A DNA stretch of 64,000 nt from UBA5486 sp036744795 (GCA_036744795.1 DAIOHK010000001.1:62001-126000); one strand, 5' to 3'; shown: positions 17,118 through 26,247, counted from the stretch's first letter. Translations and numbers: made by a program. Notes: generated from the letters alone by a model not told the origin.

Positions 17118-17213
17118 CGAGGGAATTGTCAACTTACAAAGACAGTCTTCAATCAAAATATATTGTTAGAATTCTTAAACCAAGAAACAACTTCCGACCT
17201 GGCGGAGATTATA
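17118..17213. repeat. MITE-like end plus right-end fragment of the multi-helix element
   Basis: GAGGGAATTGTCAAC (from 17119) is a terminal motif of the MITE-like family. Next, 17177-17213 (ACCAAGAAACAACTTCCGAC and on) matches the right end of the element at 23586-23622. The rest of the 288-bp gap 16939-17226 holds nothing I recognise. Confidence 0.55.
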
Positions 17214-17226
17214 GAATGTAATTTCC

Positions 17227-17433
17227 TCAAGTTGTTAGATCAAAGACATAATATGTTTGATTATCAAATTCCATTCGATAACAGGAACACGGAAAACCAC
17301 TTTGGTCAAAAACCCCAACTAATTCGGCTTCCCCTGCTAGAATTTTTTCTCTAATAATTATATCGGTTAGTTCTTGGGGTTCCTCCACAGAAACTTTTCT
17401 TTTTTTTATGGGAAAAGGTATAATCTTTCCCAT
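17227..17433 (-). CDS. Small hypothetical protein, 68 residues
   Basis: Not recognised. It begins MGKIIPFPIKKRK and ends YYVFDLTT. The middle is acidic and the C-terminal half probably forms beta strands (AELVGVFDQSGFPCSCYRMEFDNQTYYVF). An AGGGAG SD lies 9 bases before the ATG, which supports a real gene. It is transcribed in the same direction as, and downstream of, mgtC. Confidence 0.55.
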   Translation of the reverse strand: MGKIIPFPIKKRKVSVEEPQELTDIIIREKILAGEAELVGVFDQSGFPCSCYRMEFDNQTYYVFDLTT

Positions 17434-17487
17434 TCTTATTTTCTCCCTTCTATTTTAGTATATTATTTGCAAGGGTTAATTGCTAAA

Positions 17488-18105
17488 CTAATTCCATTTT
17501 ACACTAAAAATGTCAGGCATTGCACTAATTTCTTCAATAACCTTTGCTTTATTTATATTATACCCTTTAACCTGAAAGGAAATGAGGGCCTTTTTATTTT
17601 CTTCATCAATTTCTAAATTAATATTTTTTATACTTATTCCATTATTAGCGAGGATTTGACAGAACATTGCTAAAATTCCCGGTCGATCTTTTATCACCGC
17701 CTGGATTACCTCTGTTTTTGAAATATTTAACCTCTTTTCTAGATTATCTAAATAAACTAATACTAATACTGAAAAAAAAGTAGTTACAATCCCACCAAGA
17801 TAAAAACCGCTTCCAATTGCAAGTCCAATTCCTGCTACCACCCAAAGACTAGCTGCCGTAGTTAAACCCCGGATACTAGTACCTTCTCTTAGAATAGTCC
17901 CTGCACCTAAAAAGCCAATACCACTAACTACTTGTGCAGCAAGCCTAGCCGGATCACGATTGGTAACTTCCGGGAAACCATAAACTGAAATCAACATAAT
18001 TAAACAAGAACCTAAGGAAACAAGAGCGTGAGTACGTAGTCCGGCCGGGCGACCATGTTTTTCCCTTTCTAGACCAATAAATGCTCCCATTAAAGTAGCG
18101 ATCAT
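17488..18105 (-). CDS. mgtC: MgtC/SapB family membrane protein
   Basis: This protein carries the MgtC signature: GLEREKHGRPAGLRTHALVSLGSC, RLAAQVVSGIGFLGAGTILREG and IRGLTTAASLWVVAGIGLAIG. A C-terminal cytoplasmic ACT-like domain (residues ~132-205) follows. Family members are linked to Mg2+ homeostasis and adaptation. The ATG at 18105 has no clear SD. A strong GGGAGGGG lies further upstream, at good spacing to an in-frame ATT at 18130-18132, and the intervening codons (IIFEIIGRL) look like a normal MgtC N-terminus. The true start may therefore be nine codons earlier. Confidence 0.9.
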   Translation of the reverse strand: MIATLMGAFIGLEREKHGRPAGLRTHALVSLGSCLIMLISVYGFPEVTNRDPARLAAQVVSGIGFLGAGTILREGTSIRGLTTAASLWVVAGIGLAIGSGFYLGGIVTTFFSVLVLVYLDNLEKRLNISKTEVIQAVIKDRPGILAMFCQILANNGISIKNINLEIDEENKKALISFQVKGYNINKAKVIEEISAMPDIFSVKWN

Positions 18106-18306
18106 TAATCTACCAATAATTTCGAATATAATTTTGACCCCTCCCTAACAAGAACTTTTCTTCTTTCTAATGCATTCTTAGAGTTATTATCCCTTTTCCC
18201 TTCTTTTATACAATTCACACCTTATCATAATTAAATGCTAGCAATATAGTCTACAGCCCCCAAATCAAATTCTCACCATAAGCTTGCATCCAATTACATG
18301 CATCTT

Positions 18307-18336
18307 TAAAAACAGCCACCTTGTATGGTGGCTGTT
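18307..18336 (-). terminator. Terminator after the zinc-ribbon membrane gene
   Basis: AACAGCCACC and GGTGGCTGTT form a perfect 10-bp stem with a 6-base loop, followed on the minus strand by TTTTT. Confidence 0.75.
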
Positions 18337-18350
18337 AATTTACAGTTTAC

Positions 18351-18441
18351 AGAATTGCATCAGAATAATCTATTGATTGCCCATTTAATTACACGCTTGA
18401 TTGCGAATAAATAAACCTTAAGGCAATTTGGCAATTCCCCT
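18351..18441. repeat. Short MITE-like element, both ends present
   Basis: The ends AGAATTGCATCAG (18351) and GGCAATTTGGCAATTCCCCT (to 18441) are inverted relative to each other; AATTGCC-type ends enclose 91 bp. It lies in the 362-bp gap between mgtC and the zinc-ribbon gene. The rest of that gap holds only the terminator at 18307-18336. Confidence 0.55.
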
Positions 18442-18467
18442 ATATAATTAATGTAAAAAATCTATAA

Positions 18468-18893
18468 TTAAAACTTAGTGAGATTCATAGAACCACAATG
18501 TGGGCAACGCTCATCATCCCAATTCACCGTATCATGACAGCGGAGGCATTCTTTTTTAACAGATTTCCGGCAAAATGGACAAAAAGCTAAAATATTATGG
18601 ATCTTTTTACCGCAATGAGGGCATTTAAGAAGATCACCTTTTGGTCTTGATAGTAAGTAAATTACTAAGATCATTATAATCATAAATATAGCTGTACCAA
18701 TATTGGGAGAAAAAATCGAAACAACTGGAAGGAAAGCCCACATAAACCAAGAATAATCTCTTGCCCTCGCATCTTTGTATAGAAAAAAAACAAGCCCAGC
18801 CGTAAGCAAAACCTTTATAATAATCGAAACCACCGTTGGATTCACACTAATCAACTCCAATCTAAAAGCCGTAGATGATATTCTTATATTCAC
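18468..18893 (-). CDS. Membrane protein with C-terminal double zinc ribbon
   Basis: A 141-residue protein with two hydrophobic helices (about residues 21-40 and 60-82). The C-terminal zinc-ribbon region follows: CPHCGKK, CPFC, CLRC and CPHCG, giving eight cysteines in four CxxC knuckles. The function is unknown. Such membrane-plus-zinc-ribbon proteins are common in Firmicutes without a defined role. It lies 23 bp after the ynbB-like gene stop, possibly in the same transcript. Confidence 0.7.
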   Translation of the reverse strand: MNIRISSTAFRLELISVNPTVVSIIIKVLLTAGLVFFLYKDARARDYSWFMWAFLPVVSIFSPNIGTAIFMIIMILVIYLLSRPKGDLLKCPHCGKKIHNILAFCPFCRKSVKKECLRCHDTVNWDDERCPHCGSMNLTKF

Positions 18894-18916
18894 GATTATT
18901 CTCCATTTTCCTGCTT

Positions 18917-20164
18917 TTATAACTCATTTTTTAACTGTTCTAAAATGTAAAGTAGTCCTAGTTTTGCATGGAGATAAGAGAGACACCCTTGAACATAGAG
19001 ACAATATGGTGGTTTGAAAGGAGCATCAGCAGTCAATTCGCTGGTAGAACCTGTGATAAAGGTTCCTGCTGCCATTATTACTTTTTCCTTATAACCAGGC
19101 ATCTCTGCTGGCTCTGGATGTAAGTAACTCTCTACCGGCGAAATTTGCTGTAAACTTTGGCAGACAGCCATCAATCTTTCGGGAGTACCTAAGTCAATCC
19201 TTTGGATAATATCGGTTCTTGATGCTTTTGAATCAGGTTCAATAGAAAAACCGAGTTTAGCAAAGGCATTACCAAATAAAGATGCGGATTTTAACATCTC
19301 AAAGACCCGGTGCGGAGCATCAAAAAATCCTTGAAAAAACAGGCGTAAGTTGATTAAAGATGGTCCAACCTCACCACCAAGTCCGGGAGCATATAATCTG
19401 GAAACAATCTGTTCAATTAGATCTGCTTTTCCGGCAATGTAACCTCCAGAAGGAACCCAACCAGCGCCCGGATTCTTAATTAAGGACCCGGCAATTAAAT
19501 CTGCTCCTGCTTCTAATGGCTCTTGGCGTTCCACAAACTCTCCATAACAATTATCCACAAAAATAACTGGCTTTTTTCTTAGCTTAGATAAAGAAGAAAA
19601 AACCTTAGAAAGTTCCCCAATACTAAAGGATGGTCGAGCCTCATAACCACAAGAACGTTGAAAGGCAACCATTTTTGTTTTTGGTGAAACTTCCTGCAAA
19701 AGAAGTTCAATATTTATACCCCCATCCGCCTGTAAAGGAATAATTTTTACAGTAACCCCATATTCCTGAAGATGTCCGGGAGCTTCTCCGGTTATCCCTA
19801 AAGCGGTCCGAAGAGTATCATATGGTAAACCAGTGGCAAAAATTAGTTCATCACCTGGCCGCAAAACACCCGATAGGCATAGATTAATAGCATGAGTCCC
19901 GGAAACAATTTGCTGCCTAACAAGAGCAGCTTCAGCTACAAATGCCCGGGCATAAACCCGTTCTAATGTTTCACGGCCCAGATCCCCATAACCATATCCA
20001 GTCGAAGTGTTAAAATGATGAGTACCAACTCTCTCTTCTTTAAAAGCATTTAAGACCTTAGCCTGGTTAAAAAGAGCTGTTTCTTCAAATTTAGCAAAAA
20101 TCTCTTCTAATTCCTTTTCAGCATCATTTACTAAATTTAATACTTTGGGATCAATACTCTTCAA
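18917..20164 (-). CDS. ynbB: PLP-dependent methionine gamma-lyase family protein (YnbB / aluminium resistance type)
   Basis: Fold-type I PLP enzyme of 415 residues, of the family often annotated as aluminium resistance protein. Visible features are FNTSTGYGYGDLGRETLERVYARAFVAEAALVR, the cofactor region SGTHAINLCLSGVLRPGDEL, the Asp in FVDNCYGEFVE, and the Schiff-base lysine in AGSLIKNPGAGWVPSGGYIAG. The reaction is unproven; beta/gamma-elimination on a sulfur amino acid is the family guess. The position beside hfq-miaA-mutL matches the Bacillus ynbB neighbourhood. Confidence 0.85.
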   Translation of the reverse strand: MKSIDPKVLNLVNDAEKELEEIFAKFEETALFNQAKVLNAFKEERVGTHHFNTSTGYGYGDLGRETLERVYARAFVAEAALVRQQIVSGTHAINLCLSGVLRPGDELIFATGLPYDTLRTALGITGEAPGHLQEYGVTVKIIPLQADGGINIELLLQEVSPKTKMVAFQRSCGYEARPSFSIGELSKVFSSLSKLRKKPVIFVDNCYGEFVERQEPLEAGADLIAGSLIKNPGAGWVPSGGYIAGKADLIEQIVSRLYAPGLGGEVGPSLINLRLFFQGFFDAPHRVFEMLKSASLFGNAFAKLGFSIEPDSKASRTDIIQRIDLGTPERLMAVCQSLQQISPVESYLHPEPAEMPGYKEKVIMAAGTFITGSTSELTADAPFKPPYCLYVQGCLSYLHAKLGLLYILEQLKNEL

Positions 20165-20232
20165 CTATAAGTTCCTCCTTTTCTCTCCACGAGCTATTAT
20201 GTGCATATAACACTACTTTGCACGTAATAATG

Positions 20233-20262
20233 AAAAAAGGGCAGGCTTATGCCACCCTTTTA
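20233..20262 (-). terminator. Terminator after hfq
   Basis: AAAAGGG and CCCTTTT, with inner GGC/GCC pairing, form a stem. A T-run follows on the minus strand. Confidence 0.65.
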
Positions 20263-20292
20263 TTGCAGTTATTAATAAACCCTTTTTATTCT

Positions 20293-20544
20293 TTAATCTA
20301 ATTCTACCTTCCCAGGTTCTCCACTAAATTCACGTAAAGGACGAGAAGGTATAATCGTTGAGATCGCATGTTTATAGACTAGTTCAGGCTTCCCCTCACT
20401 ATCCAAAATCACAGTAAAGTTATCAAAACCTTTTACCAAACCTCTAAGCTGAAATCCATTAATCAGATATACTGTTACTGGAACACTCTCTTTCCTTACT
20501 TGGTTTAAAAAACCATCCTGCAAATTAATGACGGGCCTACTCAA
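20293..20544 (-). CDS. hfq: RNA chaperone Hfq
   Basis: Sm-like hexameric RNA-binding protein. Sm1 appears as INLQDGFLNQVRKESVPVTVYLINGFQLRGLVKGFDNFTVIL, and Sm2 as YKHAISTIIP with the KH pair. The 83 residues end in a short acidic tail (GEPGKVELD). The ATG at 20544 follows a GGAGGTGG SD. The gene stands between miaA and the ynbB-like gene, as in many Firmicutes. Confidence 0.96.
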   Translation of the reverse strand: MSRPVINLQDGFLNQVRKESVPVTVYLINGFQLRGLVKGFDNFTVILDSEGKPELVYKHAISTIIPSRPLREFSGEPGKVELD

Positions 20545-20587
20545 AACATTCCACCTCCAAAAAATACCAATATCTCTATATTTATCT

Positions 20588-21538
20588 TTAAGATATACTA
20601 TTCGACACTTGCCTTATTCTACCTTCCAGATATAATAAGATATTTTTGTAACAATCTTCTTCCTTTTCTTCAGTCAACACAAACCATTTCTCTACCGGTT
20701 CCCTACGAAACCATGTTCCTTGACGTTTAGCATAATTCCTTGTTCTTTTCTTTATTAACTCAATAGCTTCATCCAATGTTGACTGGCCTTTTATTACAGA
20801 GACTAGCTCCTTGTATCCTAAACCCTGCATTGACTGGAGTTCAAGCCCGTAGCCATGACGAACCAGAGAGGAAACCTCATCAAGAAGTCCATTTTGAATC
20901 ATCTTTTCGACGCGTTGATCAATTCTATCGTAAAGCTCTTTTCTATCCCTGGTCAATCCGGCATAAATAATATTGGAGGGCAAAACTTTTCTCCTTGCTT
21001 TTTGCAGCTGAGAAAAAGGTTTACCTGTAGAAAGAGTAACCTCCAAAGCCCGGAGGATCCTCTTTATATCATTGGGGTGAATTTTTTTAGCACTTGCTGG
21101 ATCTACCTCCAACAAACGCTGGTACACAGCCCCATTTCCACTATTTTCCGCCTCCCGGCGCAAACTAGCTCTTAATTCTGGATCCGGTGGCGGATCTGGA
21201 AAGATAAATCCTTGGGTTACAGCCCTGATGTATAAACCAGTTCCCCCGGTAAGAACCGGGAGTATCTCTTCCTCATCCAGTCTGCTTTTAACTTTATTAT
21301 AATTCTCTTGATAATCTACTACAGTAAAAGGCTGGTCAGGCTCAACTATATCTATTAAATAATGGGGAATTCCTTTTCGCTCTTCTAATGTTGGTTTAGC
21401 AGTTCCAATATCCATTCCCCGATAAATTTGCATAGAATCAGCAGAAATAATATGTGCGGAAAAGTATGAAGCTAATCTAATAGTAAGTTCAGTTTTACCT
21501 ACAGCAGTTGGTCCTACTAATACAATTAGAGGCCACAT
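20588..21538 (-). CDS. miaA: tRNA dimethylallyltransferase MiaA
   Basis: Transfers a dimethylallyl group to A37 of tRNAs reading UNN codons; MiaB later methylthiolates the product. Motifs are P-loop LVGPTAVGKTELT, SADSMQIYRGMDIGTAKP, HYLIDIVEPDQPFTVVDYQ, LTGGTGLYIRAVTQG and the C-terminal RRYAKRQ-like TRNYAKRQGTWFR. The ATG at 21538 (MWPLIVLVG) has GGAGGTAATAAG directly before it. A longer frame to 21607 would overlap mutL. Confidence 0.96.
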   Translation of the reverse strand: MWPLIVLVGPTAVGKTELTIRLASYFSAHIISADSMQIYRGMDIGTAKPTLEERKGIPHYLIDIVEPDQPFTVVDYQENYNKVKSRLDEEEILPVLTGGTGLYIRAVTQGFIFPDPPPDPELRASLRREAENSGNGAVYQRLLEVDPASAKKIHPNDIKRILRALEVTLSTGKPFSQLQKARRKVLPSNIIYAGLTRDRKELYDRIDQRVEKMIQNGLLDEVSSLVRHGYGLELQSMQGLGYKELVSVIKGQSTLDEAIELIKKRTRNYAKRQGTWFRREPVEKWFVLTEEKEEDCYKNILLYLEGRIRQVSNSIS

Positions 21539-21542
21539 CTTA

Positions 21543-23324
21543 TTACCTCCGTTTAAACATCTTTTCAATCTCCGCTTTGGAAATTGCAACCATTGTCGGA
21601 CGCCCATGGGGACAAGTTTGAGGAATCCTGCTTTCTCGGAGATTTTTAATCAAAGTAGTAGCCTCCACCGCTGATATTCGATCGCCTGCTTTAACCGCCT
21701 GACGACATGCCATTATTTTGAGCATCCGCTCCCTAGGATTACTTTCGTGATTAACCCCGCATAACCCCAGTTCGTTTATGAGACTTATAAATAGTTCCTG
21801 AACATCCTCTACAGAAAGGGCCTGAGGGCCGGAACGTAAGAGCACTGAACTGCCACCAAACTCTTCAAACTCCCACCCTAATTCTTGAAGGATCGCCCCT
21901 TTTTCTTTTGCAGTAATAAGCTGCTCCTCAGATAATTCCAATGTAATGGGGGTAAGAAAATATTGCATATTATTACTATAATTACTTAAAAGTTGATCAT
22001 AAATAACCCTTTCATGAGCAGCGTGCTGATCAATCAAAATAAGATCAGAAGAATCTTCCCATAGAAGGTAAGTATCAAAAAGGGAAAGTACTGGCGTATC
22101 TCCTCTGAAAAGTTCTTTTTCAGAAACCACATTGGAAGAAGGTACATCCTGCACAAAATCATTTTTTAATGGTAGAGATTTAATCTTTGTATACGCTTCT
22201 TCCCTATTACTCATATCATTCTTGGTCACAACCTTCTCTTCTGCAACAAAAGGAAGAACCTGAGAATGATTACTAATATTCTCTTTAACCAGAAAAGAAC
22301 TAGGTTTATACCGCGATATCCAGGGAGTCTCAATTACATTATCTCGTAATCCAGATCGAACAATCTCTAAGATCCCGCGAAAAACATCGTTTTCGTTTCT
22401 AAACTTAACCTCCATCTTAGTAGGATGAACATTAATATCCACTAAATCCAAAGGGATTTCAATATTTAGCAGCAGAAAGGGAAACCGAGCCACCGGTAAT
22501 AAAGTATCATAGGCTTTCTCGGCCGCGACAGAGATCATTTTAGAGCTAAATAAACGCCTATTTAAAAAGAAAAATTGATGCCCCCTATTACCTCTGGCGA
22601 TATTTGGGCGCCCTAGAAAACCGGTAAGATGAAGGGGACCATAGGAACCTTCTACTGGGAAAAGTTCTTTACAGACCGAAGAACTGAAGATCTGCTCTAA
22701 AGTCTGGGCTGCCTCCCCTGTTCCTGAGGTATGTAAGAGTTCCATATCTTGATGGGTAAGACGAAAGGAGATCTCCGGATAACCAAGGGCCATGCTGGTC
22801 ACTATCTCTTTTACTTTACCTACTTCCGATGGAATACTACGTAAAAACCGTAACCTGGCCGGAGTATTAAAAAATAGATCCTCTACTATAATATTAGTTC
22901 CTCTAGGTATTCCAACCGCTTCCCTTGAACGAATAACTCCACCCTCCACCCGGATTTTACCCCCTAATGCACCTGCATCAGTAGATGTTTGCAGAGTCAT
23001 CCGGGAAACCGCAGCAATACTTGAGAGAGCCTCGCCACGAAAGCCTAATGAATAAGTACTTTTTAGATCTTCGAATTTCCTGATTTTGCTAGTCGCATGC
23101 CGTTCTATAGCAAGTAAAGCATCTTCTCCTTCCATCCCCTCGCCATCATCAATTACCTGAATTCTTTGCCGGCCCCCATTGAGCAGAATAACTTCGATCT
23201 TTTGGGCTCCGGCATCAATCGAGTTTTCTATCAACTCTTTTACAACCGAAGCTGGGCGTTCAACAACTTCACCTGCAGCAATTTGATCAATCGTAACCCC
23301 ATCTAAAAGCAAGATCTTTCCCAC
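21543..23324 (-). CDS. mutL: DNA mismatch repair protein MutL
   Basis: GHKL ATPase and nicking endonuclease acting after MutS. The N-terminal ATPase motifs are intact: GEVVERPASVVKELIENSIDAG, DDGEGM, RHATSKI and GFRGEALSSI. After a variable linker (about residues 335-400), the C-terminal endonuclease domain carries DQHAAHERVIYD (the DQHAX2EX4E motif with the last Glu replaced by Asp), MACRQAVKAGD and CPHGRPT. It begins 322 bp after mutS and its stop overlaps the miaA ribosome site. Confidence 0.97.
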   Translation of the reverse strand: MGKILLLDGVTIDQIAAGEVVERPASVVKELIENSIDAGAQKIEVILLNGGRQRIQVIDDGEGMEGEDALLAIERHATSKIRKFEDLKSTYSLGFRGEALSSIAAVSRMTLQTSTDAGALGGKIRVEGGVIRSREAVGIPRGTNIIVEDLFFNTPARLRFLRSIPSEVGKVKEIVTSMALGYPEISFRLTHQDMELLHTSGTGEAAQTLEQIFSSSVCKELFPVEGSYGPLHLTGFLGRPNIARGNRGHQFFFLNRRLFSSKMISVAAEKAYDTLLPVARFPFLLLNIEIPLDLVDINVHPTKMEVKFRNENDVFRGILEIVRSGLRDNVIETPWISRYKPSSFLVKENISNHSQVLPFVAEEKVVTKNDMSNREEAYTKIKSLPLKNDFVQDVPSSNVVSEKELFRGDTPVLSLFDTYLLWEDSSDLILIDQHAAHERVIYDQLLSNYSNNMQYFLTPITLELSEEQLITAKEKGAILQELGWEFEEFGGSSVLLRSGPQALSVEDVQELFISLINELGLCGVNHESNPRERMLKIMACRQAVKAGDRISAVEATTLIKNLRESRIPQTCPHGRPTMVAISKAEIEKMFKRR

Positions 23325-23646
23325 TATTTTTCACCTCCGACTTAGAAAATGCCTTCAAAGAGTGTCGATTCACCTGGCTTTCGTTGTTCTATTCCTAGCC
23401 AGGTCAGAATGTTGCTTCAGCAGTGAAATTGAATTTCTTCATTTAGCATTCTTGGTGAAACGGAGGCTGAAATTGGGTCGAGCGACAGGGAGGTCGCGAG
23501 CCGCTTTTTGTCTAGGATGGACTATAAAGCGGCTACCCTATTTCAGCCGAAGTCGAACCTTAGAATGCTTGAAGAAATTCGCGTGAACCAAGAAACAACT
23601 TCTGACCTGGTGGAAATTATAACTTAAATCTGGGCAACTACCTATT
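23325..23646. other. 322-bp repeat-filled gap between mutS and mutL
   Basis: No gene is visible. The gap is occupied by the complete multi-helix element (23397-23610), flanked on the left by a GTCGATTCACC sequence (23365-23379) and ending in GGGCAACTACC, which resembles the repeat leaders at 4809 and 7705. Confidence 0.75.
23397..23610. repeat. Complete multi-helix palindromic element
   Basis: Nested inverted repeats would form five helices. P1: CCAGGTCAGAATGTTGCTT with AAGAAACAACTTCTGACCTGG (23590-23610). P2: GAATTTCTTC...AGCATTCT (23431-23452) with AGAATGCTTGAAGAAATTC (23562-23580). P3: GGCTGAAAT with ATTTCAGCC. P4: GCGAC/GTCGC hairpin (23482-23497). P5: CCGCTTT...GTC / GAC...AAAGCGG (23501-23532). 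The enclosed hairpins make it look like a branched RNA or foldback DNA element. Partial copies are at 4861, 7705, 17177 and 36047. Confidence 0.8.
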
Positions 23647-26247
23647 TTAAGCCTTTTTCTTTTGCAAACGCTTCTTCCACCGGAAAAGAATATTCAAAGC
23701 CTCAAGGGGTGTTACCTCTTCTAAGTTTAGATTAAGCAACTCCTGGTACAAGCTATGGTCATCAGCGTAAAATAGTGGTAACTGAAGAAGAGAACTTCTT
23801 TTAGCTACTTTCTGTGAACGCTCTTTTAACCCCTTCTCTTCCAGCTCAATAAGGACCTCCTCCGCACGGTTCAAAACCTCTTCTGGCAAACCGGCAAGCC
23901 TAGCCACTTCAATCCCATAACTCTGATTTGTACTACCCGGAATAATCTTCCGGAGAAAGACAATCTTCTCTCCATCTCTGGCTACAGCCACATTCAGGTT
24001 TTCCACGCCATTTAAATGCTCAGCCAAAGTTGTTAATTCGTGATAATGAGTAGCAAACAAGCTGCGGGCACCAATTTTATTGGTATCCCAAAGATACTCT
24101 AAAACGGCCCAGGCAATACTTAATCCATCAAAAGTGCTTGTCCCGCGGCCAATTTCATCTAAAATCAACAAACTATCTTCAGTAGCATGATGGAGAATAT
24201 TTGCCAGTTCACTCATTTCCACCATAAATGTACTCTGCCCGCCAACTAAATCATCTGAAGCTCCTACCCGGGTGAAAATCCGGTCTACCAACCCAATCCT
24301 GGCTTCTGTGGCCGGTACAAAAGAACCGATCTGTGCCATTAAAACAATCAAAGCCACTTGTCTCATATACGTAGATTTTCCGGCCATATTAGGACCGGTA
24401 ATAATCTGCAAGCGATGACTTTCCTGATCAAGAATCGTATCATTCGGGACAAATTCGCCCGGAGGCAAAACCTGTTCTACTACCGGATGGCGTCCCTCTT
24501 TGATAATAATCACTTTATCCTGATTGATCTGAGGCCTGATATAATTGTTTTTTACCGCAGTTTCAGCCAGTGCAGCATACACATCAAGCATTGCTAGGAT
24601 TTCAGCAATAGATTTCATTGCAGGAAGATCCTCTAGCACCCGCTCACGGAGTTCCAGAAATAGATCATACTCTAGGGAACAGCGACTCTCTTCCGACCCC
24701 AGGATTAACTCTTCGTATTCCTTTAATTTTGGAATGATAAACCTTTCAGCATTGGCTAAGGTTTGTTTTCGGCTATAATCTTCAGGAACTAATGAAAGGT
24801 TAGGTTTTGTTACTTCAATATAATAACCAAAGACCTGATTAAAACCGACTTTCAACGATTTGATCCCGGTTCGCTCCCGTTCCTGTTGTTCTAAGCCGGC
24901 AATCCAATTCTTTCCTTCCCGGGTAGTTACAAGTAGACGATCAAGTCCTTGATGATAACCCTCACGGAAAATATTTCCTTCAGTTAATACCACCGGAGCA
25001 TCTTCACGGATAGCAGTGTTTAAAAGTTCAGCTAAATCCGTAAGCGGGTTAATCTCTTCCGCTAGATCAGCAATCGGGCCTGTCTTCTCAGATATTAACT
25101 TCTCCTTCAAACCAGGAAGTAACAGAAGAGTACTTCCTAGAGCTAATAAATCTCGCGGATTAAGCGTTCCGCAAGCAAGCTTTGCCAACAATCTTTGCAG
25201 ATCACAGGTCCGTCGCAGTAAAGAACGAATCTCCTCCCTGAGATTATGTAATTGATAAAAAACCTCAACTTTTTCTAAACGATCCTCTATCTCATCCCAG
25301 TTACGTAAGGGCTGCTCAACCCATTTTTTAAGTAGCCTTCCCCCCGCAGCTGTAACCGTACGATCAATAACCGAAAATAGAGAACCTTGAACTTTATTAT
25401 CTCTAAGCGTGCGAACTAGTTCCAAATTCCTACGGGTAAATAGATCAAGATGCATATATTCTCCTAAATGATAGGTACGAAGAGTAGTAAGGTGTTTCAA
25501 TTGGTTTTTTTGTGTATCATAGAAATACTCCAAAATCGCACCAGCAGCAGCAATTGCAGCTTCTAGATTCTGGCAGCCAAACCCTTCCAAGGATGAAACC
25601 TGAAAATGGGTAAGTAAAAGCTCTTTGGCATTCTGTAACCGAAAATCGCGGGACGGACGAACCGTTATTAAGATAGAGGTTCGCTGTTTAAGCCAGGTTA
25701 ATTCTTCCTCTTGATCCTCGGATACCAGCAGTTCTTTCGGTTGCCAATGCCATAATTCATCTAAAACTAAAGCGGCATCTGTTGAAAACTCAGTCACCAG
25801 AAAATCTCCAGTTGACAAGTCTGAGACCGCCAGACCATAACAGCCTCCCACAAGTGCAAGGGCCATCAGATAATTATTACTCTTTTCCTCTAAAAGCTGG
25901 TCATCAATAAGTGTACCAGGAGTAATAACTCTTACTACTTCCCGTTTAACGAGGCCTTTAGCTTTTTTGGGATCTTCAGTTTGTTCACAGACTGCAACTT
26001 TAAAACCCTTTTCGATTAATCGGGCAATATAGCTAGTAGCAGCATGGTAAGGAATCCCACACATCGGGATCCGTTTCCCCTGCCCTGCTTCCCTGGAAGT
26101 CAGAACAATCTCTAAAACCTCCGAAGCAGTCTCCGCATCTTCCAGAAACATCTCATAAAAATCACCTAACCGAAAAAGCAGAATTGCATCGGTATGTTCT
26201 TTTTTTATTCTTTTATACTGTCTAAGCATAGGAGTCTCCTGACTCAA
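23647..26247 (-). CDS. mutS: DNA mismatch repair protein MutS
   Basis: Recognises mispairs and small loops and signals to MutL. The 866 residues span the full family. The mismatch-binding FYEMF motif is at about residues 31-35. A connector and lever/clamp domains follow. The ABC ATPase core has Walker A TGPNMAGKSTYMRQ near 615, the signature region STFMVEMSELANIL, Walker B LLILDEIGRGTSTFDG, and ATHYHELT. The start at 26247 reads MSQETPMLRQYKRIKKEH; an internal Met at residue 7 would match the usual TPMMRQY opening equally well. Confidence 0.97.
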   Translation of the reverse strand: MSQETPMLRQYKRIKKEHTDAILLFRLGDFYEMFLEDAETASEVLEIVLTSREAGQGKRIPMCGIPYHAATSYIARLIEKGFKVAVCEQTEDPKKAKGLVKREVVRVITPGTLIDDQLLEEKSNNYLMALALVGGCYGLAVSDLSTGDFLVTEFSTDAALVLDELWHWQPKELLVSEDQEEELTWLKQRTSILITVRPSRDFRLQNAKELLLTHFQVSSLEGFGCQNLEAAIAAAGAILEYFYDTQKNQLKHLTTLRTYHLGEYMHLDLFTRRNLELVRTLRDNKVQGSLFSVIDRTVTAAGGRLLKKWVEQPLRNWDEIEDRLEKVEVFYQLHNLREEIRSLLRRTCDLQRLLAKLACGTLNPRDLLALGSTLLLLPGLKEKLISEKTGPIADLAEEINPLTDLAELLNTAIREDAPVVLTEGNIFREGYHQGLDRLLVTTREGKNWIAGLEQQERERTGIKSLKVGFNQVFGYYIEVTKPNLSLVPEDYSRKQTLANAERFIIPKLKEYEELILGSEESRCSLEYDLFLELRERVLEDLPAMKSIAEILAMLDVYAALAETAVKNNYIRPQINQDKVIIIKEGRHPVVEQVLPPGEFVPNDTILDQESHRLQIITGPNMAGKSTYMRQVALIVLMAQIGSFVPATEARIGLVDRIFTRVGASDDLVGGQSTFMVEMSELANILHHATEDSLLILDEIGRGTSTFDGLSIAWAVLEYLWDTNKIGARSLFATHYHELTTLAEHLNGVENLNVAVARDGEKIVFLRKIIPGSTNQSYGIEVARLAGLPEEVLNRAEEVLIELEEKGLKERSQKVAKRSSLLQLPLFYADDHSLYQELLNLNLEEVTPLEALNILFRWKKRLQKKKA

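Noticed and set aside
17163..17354. 63-codon plus-strand frame
   Set aside because: Its first part is the repeat fragment 17177-17213 and the rest is antisense to a better-supported small gene.
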